Positions 39,501 to 48,096 of a DNA stretch of 64,000 bases are shown one piece after another. Within the stretch, counting starts at the first letter, position 1, and every line of letters starts with the position of its first letter. The translations under genes and the position numbers were made by a program. This DNA is from Hofstenia miamia (Eukaryota; Xenacoelomorpha; Acoela), in the NCBI GenBank assembly GCA_004352715.1, contig SCFE01000030.1:796908-860907 (forward strand). The letters run 5' to 3'. The notes beneath the pieces were generated by a model that saw only the letters and a list, made by a program, of their open reading frames with translations, searched no databases and was not told the DNA's origin.

Positions 39501-42500
39501 ACTCAATGGAAACAGGCTGGGCAGATCAGTGCAACTTAATAATGGAGTATTTAATGTGGTTTAAAATCTTCCCCACATCAATTTTTGAGTAACATGTAAC
39601 ATCGTCACGCCATTCAGGGATGTAAAAAAATGAATGCAAATGCATTAAATGTCACTATTTTAAATGCATTTTAATACTCTTCTACAAAAATGCGTCAATG
39701 AAAAAAACAGGCGCTTTAGCGCCTTCTACTCAGGTCTTAGAGTGTTAGAAAATTGAAAATTAGATATACAAAAGTAATATAATAAGTTGTTTATTGCATT
39801 CCTTGCATTGTAGTAAATTCAATTTTGCTAATTATAAGTTTCCATTATATTCGTTTCAGGTTATAATCACACACTCTTATGCACAAAGTGTACAGCATAA
39901 AATTCAAATCTTGAAAAAGAGTGCTTTAGTCGTCATCATAATGCATTTAATGCATACTTGAATGAAATCAAAACTTCATTATCATTAAATGAATTGAAAC
40001 AAGCATTAATAATGCATTACATTATTTACATCCATGTGCTCTATGAACCCAATTCTCGTGCAAATCTGATACTGGTGCAAAAGTATGCGTTGTCACTTAC
40101 CCAAATTTAACTAGGTCTTCACAAATTAATAAACCTGTTTTCCATAGAGTCAAGCATGTGATACATGAGTCATCAGTACGAAAATTCTAAATGCAGTGAA
40201 TTTCAATATCTACCAGAGTGCAAAATTTAATGGATCGACATTTGGTCAATAGTTATCATCACATGAAAAGCAAATATTTTAATAGTTTGTAGGCTAGAGG
40301 GCTTAACTGGCATCTATAACATAAAATAATATACTTAGTTACAAAAAAATTAATCACATATAATTGAGCTTCCAATTTTCATAAACAATAAAATAAAAAT
40401 TCAAATATTTATGATGGGTCTATTGGACTCCTAAGACAATTCACTCATAAAATTTTTAAATAACTAAAGATTGAAAACACGCACTCTAATACATGTTCAA
40501 ATCATACTAATTGTCAGAAGAGAATGTGTCTTAAAATTTAATACTTTTTTAAGAATTAAAGTAGCAATTTTATTTGGAGTTCAAAAAATGTCTGGGTTAT
40601 TATTATTAAGCCAAAATATTTACACATATAGCGCTGGTTCAAATAAACAGTATTAAGAAAGGTACTTTTGGAAAATGGTTTAGCAAAAAGATTGATATCA
40701 GATCATGTACAAAAATTTACATTAGTAATACGTACAACTTGGTCATCACTGAGTTAATAATTCAAATATAAATATTTTTCAAAACTACCCCTTATCAATG
40801 CTTTCAATAAAAGATTGCAATAAGCTTTCGTCGAAAACTGCTTTGAAATAAATAGTCGAAATTATCTTATTTGAATTGCATTGGACAAATATCCAGCCAT
40901 GCAATAAAATCGCCCTACCCGAGAAAAGACGGCAGAGAAACTAAATGTTGCATGTACATATAGGTGCATATGGGCAGCGGCATATTGACAAAAGTCAATT
41001 GGATACTTAAGATTGGGGTGGTCAAAATTGCAATAGGGTCCCGTATTCAGGGATAAACAATCTATAAACCTCAATAAATGAAACGGCTTTCCCTACTGCA
41101 TCACAAGGATCAAAAGGAGAGACAAGCGGGCTTCAAAGGGACAACAAAATTTCAACAAACCTTGAAATTATTTTGTTGTCGATAATGTAAAGACTGATGT
41201 GTTTGCACGGTAAATAATGTCAATGAACTTTTTAGTCTGAAACCCCCAGCACCTAATTTCTTGTATAATATAGAAAAGCATTGTGCACAAGAAATTAGAG
41301 TTGAAATTTAGACATGACTTTATATGACAAGTCATACCATGCTTTGCGGATGCTAATACGGACGAAGCCGAAATATCTATATTCTTCTCAAACACTTCGA
41401 TGTCAGCTTCCGTTAGTTGAACCTCTTCTTCGGATTCGTGCTCGGAGTAATTCTGTGAGTGTTTTAACCAAATTGCATAATAAAACTTTTGTAAAGCATC
41501 TAGTGTCTAAAATACAATGAAATAAAATTTTAAGTTGTAAAAATTTATATTCTTCAAAATGCTTGCAAAATATCTGCATTGCAGTTATTTAAATTCAGGA
41601 CTAAGATTTGAATGCTAACAACCAATCTTAGTAAATTACTTTTTCAGTAAAACAAAATCAATATATTAGGAAACGAGTGAATTAAAAATAATAATTTTTG
41701 ATTATTTTAATAATGAATGTAATCAAGATAGTAGAGTCTAGCGGGACGAGGATTTTCTTGGTTTCAGTCACACTTAGTCCCATGAAATAGTTTTGCCTCA
41801 AAGTCCCTTAGGTCCCACAGCATAACTTCTAATTTTACAAAAATGAGCAAATTATTCTGAAATCAGTGGTCGCAGATCCGTCATTTTTGGTCTCAGTCCC
41901 ATGGGACTGAAAGCAGTAAATCACAGGGGACTAGATGGTCTCGCATAACCCTACAATGGCTCGAAAGTACCGGTTTGCGGGCTTAAAATTCTTTCTTTTT
42001 TGAACAAACATTGTTTTTTAGTTAAATTATACTGTTTTGGTAGTAACAATGAACTATCATTAAACTATTACATTTTACATATAGGCTAATGTACACCGTT
42101 ATTAAAGAGAACGGGCCTAACATGTAAACGGGCGGGCTGCGGGTAGGCCATAAATTTAAAACGGGCACGGGTCGCTAAAAACCACAGCCCGCAAACCACT
42201 GCTCGAAAGTTACCACGGTTACCTTAAAATCCTTATTTATGAGTTTAGAAACTTAAAAGTTAATAAAGTTTTACTGATAAAATTACAAATTGTTTTAATA
42301 TTTATATTTTCCTTAAAATATTTAATATTGATATTTATAATATTAATTTTTCCTCAAATTCGCAATGTAATTTCCTTTAACGACTGCGCCACGCATGATT
42401 TGTCACCGCCGTATACCACAACGACTGTTTTCTTAACAGCTACCGCGCACATCTCTAATTTGCGAACACGATGCGGATTCCTTATTCTTATTTAAGCAAT

Positions 42501-45500
42501 TCTGTTTTAAACTCTTCAGACCTAGGGTTCCTTGTTGTAAAAATCATAGAAAAAAATATGTGGCAACATCTAAATTTAACGCGTACACTATGCTTTATTA
42601 TTATATGTCTGTAAAAAGTAGAAATATTTCTCTATACAGTTACACAGAAAATGAAGCAAAGAAAAAAAATTCTGAAAATATTTCATTATTTGATTCTTAA
42701 CATGAAATAAATTTTGAAAATAATGATCTCAATCATGCAAAGGGATGAAAATCTACTTGACAGATGTGTACATTTCTTTTGTTTACTTCCGCGTATTTAA
42801 ATTTTACATAAAAATCGCTTGAAATGATGTCACAGTGCCGAGACTATTTAGATAGGTTAGTTCGTTATTGGTTTCTTATTGCATTGCTAGTTTGGATAGA
42901 AACGGCGTATAGATATCTGACCTCCATATGGTGATCTTGTGTCTCATAGAAAATGATATTGACAGCTATATTGTAGCTTATGCAGTTTAGGGCAAATAAT
43001 TGATAGCCTGCATAATCTTAAAGATATTTTTGTAGATTTCGGAGGACACAAATTCGGCTTCCTTTCTTTACAAGTGCGTATAGTATAATGGGACGAACTG
43101 AAGGCAGTGTCACTAATAACTTGTTACAAATGTCTCTCATTGAAAGATACTAAAAATTGTTTTGCAAGAGATTTCTTTGTCACCTATCTCACGCTAATAG
43201 TAAATCGAAATCACTAAATTCGAACTACACTTGATAACTGAAGTCAAAAGAAAGACTAATGTTGTCAAAAACAATGAATTGTTTAGATAATAGATGAAAT
43301 GAACATTTACCTTTTCTCTTATAAATTATTCAGTGTTCACCATATTAAGACAAGGATGTCCCAAATAAATTTAGACTTACTTGTTTTTTAATTGTGATTA
43401 AATATGCCTATGAGACAATACAAAACAATTCATTTATTATCAAAATACATTTATTATGGAAAAACAATAACAAAAATGTTATTTAAGTTAAATTCACTAA
43501 AAATGCATTTAGATTGCTGTGAGACTTGCTTTTGATGCCTGCCTCAACTACGCTCCACATATAGCAGTTCAGAGCTAGGAGGTCAGAGGTCATGGCACCA
43601 GTTGTGCGGGAAGTTCCAGTAAAACATTACCGGGTCTTCCGTGCCTGATGGGCTGCTGCAGAGTCCTGTTAGATAACATAATATCTTCCACTGGCAACTT
43701 GATCTATCCATGGCTTGACAACTTACTCCAAGACGTCGATGTAAACATCCCATCCCAGTTCTGTTTCGGTTCCTTGTTTGTTGTTACTTGGTTCTTGTCT
43801 GGTGCAGCTCATAGTCCTTTCGGATTTTGTAGATAAAAGACTTCGAATGTTCGAAAATGCAATGATTTTTGCTGAGATTTTACCAGCATACCAACCTTTC
43901 CAATCAGTTGCACGTCGCTCTAACTAGCGGAACACGATTGAAATTTTGTTTATTTGCGTGAAATCGTTTTAGATACGCTTACTCAATAAGCACACTCGCA
44001 GTATAACTACACGCAGTATCATGGGGAAAATGGAATCACGTGACGACATATCCGTCTTAGTGTTGTGCAAGCATGTATGTTCCCTAACAACTAATTTATC
44101 AGTCAGCAGCTACAATTGAAAATCCAGATTTATCCCGAAAAATCTGCATGTGAAGTTCTTTTGTTCACCAAGGTGTATTTTTTATCACTCATTGCATAAT
44201 ATGTTTGCTCTGATTTCAATTACTTCATGCATAGCTAGTCAATCACACTGTTCCTTCATTTGGGCGCCTCTTGCGAATTTTTTTATCAATACATCATATT
44301 TCGTGTTCTTAGAGTGTGTGAGCCTCGTTCGTATAGACTGCTTCTCATTAAAAACTAAGTTAAGTACAACTTATCTTTTAGGAATCGTAAATTGTATTTC
44401 CGAAAAGGTCAACTGTATTTCAGTAAATGTAATAATTCCTCTCTGCTTTTTAAGTTTAATCTTTAAAATGCGGATGTAACCTCTTTGATGTACTCAAAGG
44501 GAGTGTTGCTGTTTTACTTAAGCTGGAATCATACAGCACCATGGTAAAAAACAAAGATCACATGTTCAAAGGTCAATGTTTACGTTTGTGCTGCTGCAAA
44601 AATTTCGAGACCGCACTTCTTTTACAATTAAAAAATAAATAAACAAAGTGGAAGGCTGCAAAATGTTTTCATAGGAGTTAATATTCATCATTAAAAATAA
44701 TGTGTTTATAAATTCAAATCTGATTGAATAAATTAACATTTTCGAAGATCGACTTGCAGGATGCAAATGTGTAGCAAAATAGAATTATTAATTATTGCGT
44801 TTTCAGAAATACAAGTTGAAATGGCGGAGACTATAAAAGTACATACTTATTCCCCACATGCAAGTAAATTATTTCAAATTAGCTGTAACTACTTGGTAGC
44901 ACGCTGAAATACAACTAAGAACGATATTTAACAATTGATTTCAACATGACAAAAAAATCATTTACTAAACTCCTGCTAAAAACATTAAAAAAACTGCTTT
45001 AAAAACCACAAATTTTCAACACTACTGCAACCATTTTAAATGTTATCATTATATTTTATTTTTATTAAAGCTTAAAAACATGGTGGAAATTGTAAATTTA
45101 GTGAAAAATAAAAATTTGTAAATGTTAAAAAAATCACGAATATTTGATGTCTTTGATCAATCTTTGAAATTTGGTCAACCCTTTTATAAGCACTTTGGAA
45201 CCGATTATAATTTTCAATATATTTATGCTTCTGTATGTTTTTATGCTGCTAAATAATTTGGGTAATTTGCAGCCATCCAGAACGCAGATAACCACAGTAA
45301 ATAATTTGAAAGTTGTGAAATTCACTTATTCTCCAATAAATTTGGCGGGAGTAGGATTGGGAATTCAGGGAAAAAAATTCTACCTTGCTTCTCATACTTT
45401 ATCTGAGCATGTCAAAAAGTGTCGCAAAATCTTGTGTGGGAAAGTCTAGCGAGTCAAAGTTCAGTAATCCTAATATTCAAACGAATTAAATTCCTTATAA

Positions 45501-46092
45501 CCTTTGCTTAAAAACGTTTTATCAAAGCAATTGTGCATTTTCTGAAAACTATGCTCCCCGAGATGATCATGTAAAAATCAGAATGATAATCGGTTTTCTG
45601 CAAAATTATAAAGCTTAAAATCAAATGCAGCAGTTATTTTGGGACAGAGGAGCACAGTATTAATTAGACTATTGAATGAGAATAGAAAAATTATTTTTAA
45701 CAAACGTGGAATTGGGATTAAAAGGCACGGTCCCCCCATTTGGAAAGCTCTTTTGAACTAATAATATTTCGGTAATAATTTCGTTATAAGTATAAACCGC
45801 GGGAATCTTACAAAATAAGATAACATATGTATGCAACAATGTGTTACAGATTTGAAAGGTTATTCTTGTATTTCAACAAATCGGATGAAAATTAGAGCTA
45901 ACGAAGAGACGTACCGATTTACGAAGTCGTTCTGTTTGCGTTGTTTTGTGATTGTTAAGTTTAAAAGTTTGACGAAAGCTGGGTGACCTAAAAACTATTA
46001 AAAACACTCACATTGACACGTGTAGCGTACCTTTTGACGGGAGTGGATGAACTTTTAGCTAAGTCCGACAGTCGAACCGAGCGCCTGGGCAT
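12394..46092 (-). CDS. SUN domain protein of the SUN1/SUN2 type, ten coding exons
   Basis: This is an inner-nuclear-membrane protein of the LINC complex; family members bind KASH proteins in the perinuclear space and lamina or chromatin inside the nucleus. Coding exons on the minus strand are 46092-46012, 41452-41338, 38126-38051, 37693-37598, 29410-29355, 20328-20250, 20082-18878, 17374-17169, 13141-12974 and 12594-12394. All junctions use GT/AG and all phases agree. The sum is 2283 nt, about 760 residues. Order: basic start (MPRRSVRLSDLAK), acidic stretch (SEHESEEEVQLTEADIE), one transmembrane helix (residues 125-146), coiled coil (about 168-570), SUN domain (about 570-760). Length and order match human SUN1/SUN2. 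Introns are up to 9 kb and full of transposons. Splicing is inferred from sequence; cDNA evidence is absent. Confidence 0.88.
12974..13141 (-). CDS. SUN gene exon 9 (SUN domain, middle part)
   Basis: The exon reads PEIYPGLCWPFVGTHGEIVI, then KLRELIYITAISYEHIHPSV and SPVGNVKSAPKNFTVF. PG.CW, the H of YEHI and LSP.GN..SAPK-type blocks are SUN signatures. The cysteine in GLCW pairs with one in exon 10 in known SUN structures. The exon is phase 0 on both sides. Confidence 0.95.
14484..14530. mobile_element. hAT-like element end (remnant)
   Basis: The string cagggcttcgatttatatac resembles hAT termini, which often start CAG(A/G)GCTT. A comparable inverted end, CAGAGCTTTATTTACG on the minus strand, lies at 16222-16243. 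The flanks give no matching 8-bp target duplication, so a single element is not shown. Confidence 0.3.
15103..15900 (+). pseudogene. Broken THAP-domain gene inside a SUN intron
   Basis: From the ATG at 15103 the frame reads MPNKCCIFNCRSNYRNSPYV and hits a stop near 15213. A second frame (15204-15428) continues with CQKHWPEGFPTIKVHGKLRP then ADP. Together these give the C2CH zinc pattern of a THAP DNA-binding domain (CxxxC then CxxH). GT...AG boundaries are visible after about 15434 (gtgaata to tttttatag, 15504) and again near 15750-15790, so it once had introns. THAP domains occur in P-element and other transposase-derived proteins; whether this was a transposase or a host gene cannot be told. 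The frameshift makes it a pseudogene. Confidence 0.65.
17169..17374 (-). CDS. SUN gene exon 8 (SUN domain, first part with KASH lid)
   Basis: The exon reads DESLRGYILDVIDAYYHDKS, then GLPDYALETVGGSIITVRCS, QTYQYGGSRMSFLGIPLWYQ and VPSPRLVIQ. PDYALE, the RCS cysteine (human SUN2 Cys563, which bonds covalently to KASH peptides) and the FLGIPLWY part of the KASH lid are all conserved. It ends in phase 0 at CAA|gtaaat. Confidence 0.95.
17475..17568. repeat. Direct repeat flanking an inverted-repeat element, left copy
   Basis: attatttcaaatgtcaaaaa and atatgattgc here recur at 18780-18846 with small changes, and both copies end in ttaaatattacaat. The two copies bracket the 17723-18763 element within the same SUN intron. 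Confidence 0.6.
17723..18763. mobile_element. Candidate 1.04-kb element with GCGCTCTGTC-type inverted ends
   Basis: The left end cgggcactctgtc and the inverted right end cgggcgctctgtc differ at one base. The right end also forms a perfect hairpin, gcgctctgt-tcg-acagagcgc (18740-18760). Further copies of the motif (ttcgctctgtccc, gggcgctttgtc) sit just inside the left end at 17755-17780. No transposase is encoded, so if real it is a non-autonomous element of unassigned family. Confidence 0.5.
18878..20082 (-). CDS. SUN gene exon 7 (coiled-coil region)
   Basis: This 1205-nt exon codes about 400 residues without a stop. Heptad-like Leu/Ile spacing with many Glu/Lys/Gln/Asn predicts long coiled coils, for example NRLEYLISQVASLQNEVRRL at its start and EKLMVLQSKIDSNDLL near its end. 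In the family this part trimerises the protein and spans the perinuclear space. The acceptor is tgtgtttag (exon starts 20082) and the donor is GAAG|gtaattt; G plus AT of exon 8 forms an Asp codon. Reading on past the donor gives a stop at 18852, as expected for intron. Confidence 0.92.
20250..20328 (-). CDS. SUN gene exon 6 (end of helix, start of lumenal part)
   Basis: The exon has 79 nt between acceptor catactttag and donor ATT|gtaagttc. Entered in phase 1 it reads LFFVLRSFGESSDSFSTTNS then SSMQYL, leaving in phase 2 exactly as exon 7 requires. It finishes the membrane helix and begins the perinuclear segment. Confidence 0.85.
21323..21730 (+). pseudogene. gag fragment of the gypsy-type element
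   Basis: The longest open gag piece includes IVSGIIDDECRKSMLKEENL, then TIEKAMSIARIAENATDTLK, matching the capsid C-terminal part of Ty3/gypsy Gag. A -1 frame change around 21650-21700 is needed to reach the zinc knuckle at 21732-21780 (C-x2-C-x4-H-x4-C), so the protein is broken. Confidence 0.75.
21985..22311 (+). pseudogene. Retropepsin-like fragment of the gypsy-type element
   Basis: The fragment includes SQDYFNNLSRNVTLGKL and ITIANGSVVKPTGRWKTTAR, followed by VNAIVSIEFLSRF, a layout seen in clan AA retropepsins (active-site loop, ANG flap region, then I/LG.DFL). The upstream active-site triad reads DTL instead of DTG/DSG. The frame is interrupted on both sides. Confidence 0.6.
22741..24100. 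other. SUN intron sequence, no gene seen
   Basis: Intronic on the minus strand. A hydrophobic minus-strand frame at 23228-23605 is mostly a translated AT microsatellite (23370-23440). Nothing else is supportable. Confidence 0.5.
24103..25460 (-). mobile_element. LINE reverse transcriptase with 260-base gap
   Basis: On the minus strand an almost unbroken frame runs KSGSRSDITRYRPVSILPKL, then KISPKQFGFINRRSTQLQLL, LYLDMAKAFDKVPHNLL, VESGVPQGSILGPMLFLIFI and KTFLFADDAKMFSN, which are the fingers, palm A, B and FADD motifs of a Jockey/CR1-like LINE. After the gap (24666-24925) it continues with the thumb and C-terminal region (YRSYILSTLIYCSSVWHANV) to a stop at 24103. There is no endonuclease 5' of 25460, so the copy is 5' truncated. 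It is the best-preserved reverse transcriptase here apart from the gap, and lies in a SUN intron. Confidence 0.9.
24666..24925. other. Assembly gap, 260 Ns
   Basis: Unknown bases inside the LINE reverse transcriptase, between the FADD motif and the thumb. The length is not a round placeholder, so it may be a size estimate. Confidence 0.98.
25470..27245. other. SUN intron sequence, no gene seen
   Basis: Very AT-rich, with an AT run at 26098-26122 and a G run at 26468-26476. I find no element ends or coding signal. Confidence 0.5.
27250..27730 (+). pseudogene. C-terminal region of a retroelement polyprotein
   Basis: The plus strand reads LLQLVSLPTRYGGLGLREPA, then a stop, and continues from 27417 with CFENAREKGCSSWLNAMPIE, EEGYHLNKSEFRDAIRLRYD and a Cys-rich end (MCLWQGIFCGPCTLMFHG). 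The block GxSxWLxxxPxxxxGxxLxKxEFRDAxxLRY followed by CxCG is a pattern I recall from C-terminal parts of reverse-transcriptase-bearing elements in marine invertebrates; the assignment is from memory. The one-base gap at 27731 ends it. Confidence 0.5.
27881..28050 (-). other. Unassigned open segment
   Basis: The minus strand has a frame TVSTIRTFVEKLKVISKAKN then LKKSGAIDFVFEYFSGGF and a stop, with composition more protein-like than its surroundings. I do not recognise it; it may be a transposon scrap. A donor-like gtaagaa follows, but no phase-compatible SUN exon results. Confidence 0.2.
28361..28381. repeat. AT microsatellite
   Basis: Uninterrupted AT dinucleotides within a SUN intron. Confidence 0.9.
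29355..29410 (-). CDS. SUN gene exon 5 (56-nt transmembrane exon)
   Basis: A 56-nt exon lies between acceptor tcgtttctcag and the strong donor TTC|gtaagtag. Entered in phase 2 from exon 4, it reads KICYCLLLLPLLLFLLCL and leaves in phase 1. The hydrophobic run continues in exon 6 (LFFVL), giving a single helix at residues 125-146. The other two frames give no better match to the neighbouring phases. This placement is just where SUN1/SUN2 proteins cross the inner nuclear membrane. Confidence 0.8.
30179..31050 (+). pseudogene. IS630-like (Tc1/mariner superfamily) DDE transposase fragment, duplicated
   Basis: The second copy (30665-31050) reads LVARGFAMRNLAIVVDNASS, then MIRMVPYSAPLNPIDYWSTM. 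The VVDNAS block with its catalytic Asp and the PYSxxLNPIDxxWSxxK block match the second and third catalytic regions of IS630-like DDE transposases. The first copy (30343-30663) has lost about 32 bases including VVDNAS. The two copies abut at the N at 30664, so this is likely two haplotype or contig ends. The N-terminal DNA-binding part is missing. Confidence 0.65.
31060..34090. other. SUN intron sequence, no gene seen
   Basis: AT-rich, with a run of Cs at 33412-33420. A hydrophobic minus-strand frame at 31475-31708 lacks usable splice sites in a compatible phase. Nothing else is supportable. Confidence 0.5.
34098..34200 (+). ncRNA. tRNA-like (SINE head) candidate
   Basis: The segment has an A-box-like agcagtggtgaaatgg, an anticodon-arm-like inverted repeat (acctaa...ttaggt) and a B-box ggttcaattcc in the right order and spacing. 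The acceptor and T stems do not pair well, so it is not a functional tRNA. A tRNA-derived SINE head is the likeliest reading. Confidence 0.35.
36268..36297. mobile_element. Solo Tc1-like terminal repeat
   Basis: aaagtggtggacattagttt followed by aaaatacc closely matches the left end of the Tc1-like element at 48106-48133. No transposase is nearby, so it is a remnant or end of a deleted copy. Confidence 0.55.
36881..36912. repeat. AT microsatellite
   Basis: AT dinucleotides preceded by GTAT repeats, in a SUN intron. Confidence 0.9.
37598..37693 (-). CDS. SUN gene exon 4 (basic segment before the membrane helix)
   Basis: The 96-nt exon reads PSYSRKSAKTNVLRPNLSRY then PLRHRVLHEHT in the frame set by exon 3 and ends in phase 2 at AAG|gtaatt. 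Its many Arg/Lys residues suit a nucleoplasmic segment next to a membrane helix (positive-inside tendency). Confidence 0.8.
38051..38126 (-). CDS. SUN gene exon 3
   Basis: The exon has 76 nt between acceptor taatttttag and donor AAAG|gttgag. In the frame set by exon 2 it reads GHTTSQISVEDILKKQEKTD then YTYCE, ending in phase 2. A second frame is also open but does not join exon 2 in phase. Confidence 0.8.
38536..38613. mobile_element. Possible DNA transposon end
   Basis: The string gcgggccgccagttatacgc and ctaggtctagattg resemble the ends of widespread hAT-type elements (gggccgccag...cctxxtctaga). No second end or target duplication was found. Confidence 0.3.
41338..41452 (-). CDS. SUN gene exon 2 (acidic segment)
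   Basis: Acceptor aacactcacag precedes NYSEHESEEEVQLTEADIE; the exon continues through VFEKNIDISASSVLASAKH and ends in phase 1 at G|gtatgac. It is clearly coding in composition compared with the AT-rich intron around it, and its phase 1 end fits exon 3. Confidence 0.82.
41968..42201. mobile_element. hAT-type MITE with 8-bp target duplication
   Basis: The element is 234 bp long. Left end taccggtttgcgggct and inverted right end cagtggtttgcgggct share 13 of 16 bases. Both are flanked by ctcgaaag (41960-41967 and 42202-42209), the 8-bp target duplication expected for hAT elements. CAGTGGTTTGCGGG with internal CGGGC motifs is typical of Ac-like hAT ends. It has no coding capacity, so it depends on a transposase elsewhere. 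It lies in SUN intron 1. Confidence 0.8.
42210..45170. other. SUN intron 1 sequence, mostly featureless
   Basis: A GC-richer patch at 43530-43860 has a minus-strand frame with LGVSCQAMDRSSCQWKIL, faintly like the end of a LINE protein; too weak to annotate. Another patch at 42380-42480 is GC-rich without a family match. Confidence 0.4.
45171..45449 (+). other. Unrecognised 92-codon open frame
   Basis: The frame opens with a hydrophobic stretch (IIIFNIFMLLYVFMLLN) and continues with VVKFTYSPINLAGVGLGIQG. I recognise no family and see no splice or promoter support. It lies antisense in SUN intron 1 and is most likely chance. Confidence 0.15.
46012..46092 (-). CDS. SUN gene exon 1 (start codon, nucleoplasmic N-terminus)
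   Basis: The exon codes MPRRSVRLSDLAKSSSTPVK and seven more residues (27 codons), ending in phase 0 at a strong donor (AAT|gtgagtg). The Arg/Ser-rich start resembles SUN protein N-termini, which face the nucleoplasm. I chose this ATG because it opens the only frame that joins exon 2 in phase. A further upstream non-coding exon cannot be excluded. Confidence 0.8.
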
Positions 46093-47540
46093 TACAGTGA
46101 GTTTAACCCAGATTTCAATCTATAATACAAAGATTTCGTAATTATCAGATTGCATAAATTACAAAACTTCAATTTTGTCTAAAAAACCAGTAGATTGGGA
46201 TTTAGAAAAAATTGGCAATAGATGGCTGACCTTTCCAATAATTTCATTATCTATCAAATCTTCTTAGTCCAATAACGATGTTTAAAATATAAATTGTTTT
46301 TAAACAAATGACAGCTGACCTGAAAATGAAACTTAAAGATCGACATCATTTCAACAGGAATCTGTTTAGAAGTGTTTCACAGAATTCCCATAACCCATTT
46401 GTTCTATTAACCTGGGTGCCGTTTAAGGTACGGCCATAAATGACAAGCCAAAAAATTTCAGCCATCCATAATGGCTATATTTTGAATGTCGCCCATATAT
46501 TATGACTAGTATGTAAAATATGGTTAATGATAGTGAAATGTATGTATGATACACGTGGTAATAGTAATTTAATAAAGTGAGTTCTAATACTTAGCAAACC
46601 AAATACCCAATTACAAGCTGCAATTATATGACAACCATTTTTGTGTAATATGCATTTGTACTGATATGACAAGGCACAAGCAATTCCTCAGGTAGCAGAA
46701 GCACTTTGAAATAATTAGAAACACTTTAAAATATATTGGATATTTTTTTGTGTGTTTTCCAATACAACATGCTTTGTTAGGAGCAGAGTTTAAAAATAGG
46801 AAGCAAATTAATCGATAGTATTCGTTTACAATCCACAATAACAAATGGGAAACAATATCCTAAAATTGCGATCTAAACGTTTGTAACTTTTTAAAAAGTT
46901 ATGACAATGTTTTTTGTTCAAAACAATATGTAAAATATATATGTACCCTTTTAATTGTTATTAATGTAACATATATGATACTAAATTTCACAATTTTCTT
47001 GAAATATAAATTCTGTATAAGTAACAATAAATTAATGAATTTCCAATATGGCCATATTTTTAAGTTTGCCATCCTAAATGGGCATAATTTTTTTCTCTAA
47101 TACCATTATGGCATCCATAATCCATGCCATAATCTGCATCTCTGCTATTAACGCATTTATAATTAAAAATGAAATAACCTACATCAAAATGAAAAATTGT
47201 ATTCGTTATCGTCATTCGAATGCAATGCAGCCTCGCTGTTTCACAGTTTATCAATAGTTTTCTCAATTTCCATAAATATAAGAAAAGAAATCATTATCGC
47301 GTAGAAACTTATTGACCAATATCTGCAGGAAGGTATTTTAAAGAATTTTATGTGAACATATGTCAAATAAAAGTAAATAACTTCACACAATTATTCAGAC
47401 ATTGATGTACCTGCTTGTATATATTGTGAATATAGCATTTGATAGCTTGAATTATAAATTTATATTTAAAAAACTAAAAATGTTTGGATTTTCTGAAAGT
47501 AATGTAAAAGTTGTGTCATCATTAAAGAGTAAAAAATTAT
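46093..47540. other. Upstream region of the SUN gene
   Basis: The SUN promoter and 5'UTR should lie here on the minus strand. I see no convincing TATA or initiator motif and no other gene. Confidence 0.4.
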
Positions 47541-47544
47541 AGTA

Positions 47545-47790
47545 TCTATAGACAAGAAGTGCCACAGGAGCCAGTACTGGGACCAATTTTATACATATTG
47601 TACATTAATGGTGTTTCACACTTTTTTAGTTGCAATATAATCCTACAGTCAGACATTTGTTTAGTATCCACTAACAAATACATACAAAGCTTTTTTGGAA
47701 ACAAATAGTATGAGAAAATATTTTAAAGCAAATGATCTAAATATAGATATCCAGATAGCGCCACTCAACATGTTTTGCTGACCTTATAAA
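47545..47790 (+). pseudogene. LINE reverse transcriptase scrap
   Basis: The plus strand reads QEVPQEPVLGPILYILYING then VSHFF, a degraded form of the GVPQGSVLGPILFLLYIND motif, followed by broken traces of the active-site and thumb region. Too decayed for clade assignment. Confidence 0.65.
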
Positions 47791-48096
47791 TACGAAAATA
47801 ACATAGCTACAACTAGCAAATGTAGGGATTGAAAATACCAATTCAATTAAGTGGGCACGCTAAATAATCCTGCGTACGCCCCTGATTATCTGTGTGTTTA
47901 CATATACAAAAACTCAAACATTTAACGAAAAACAAGATGCAAAATCATTGAATGAATACAAAAACTATTAGACAATAATTCAACCACAAAATAGTTGTTG
48001 GCTCTTTAAAAAATGGAATGTATAGTAGAGCAACATAATTTAGTATTTTTTAAATGCGTTTTTAATGTATGTATTTGGGATTGTAGATTGAAATTT

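Noticed and set aside
43648-43836. 62-codon frame in a GC-richer patch
   Set aside because: No homology recognised; the opposite strand faintly resembles a LINE tail. Not enough to annotate.
46475-46844. Short overlapping minus-strand frames upstream of the SUN gene
   Set aside because: AT-rich, no family resemblance, no phase-compatible link to exon 1.
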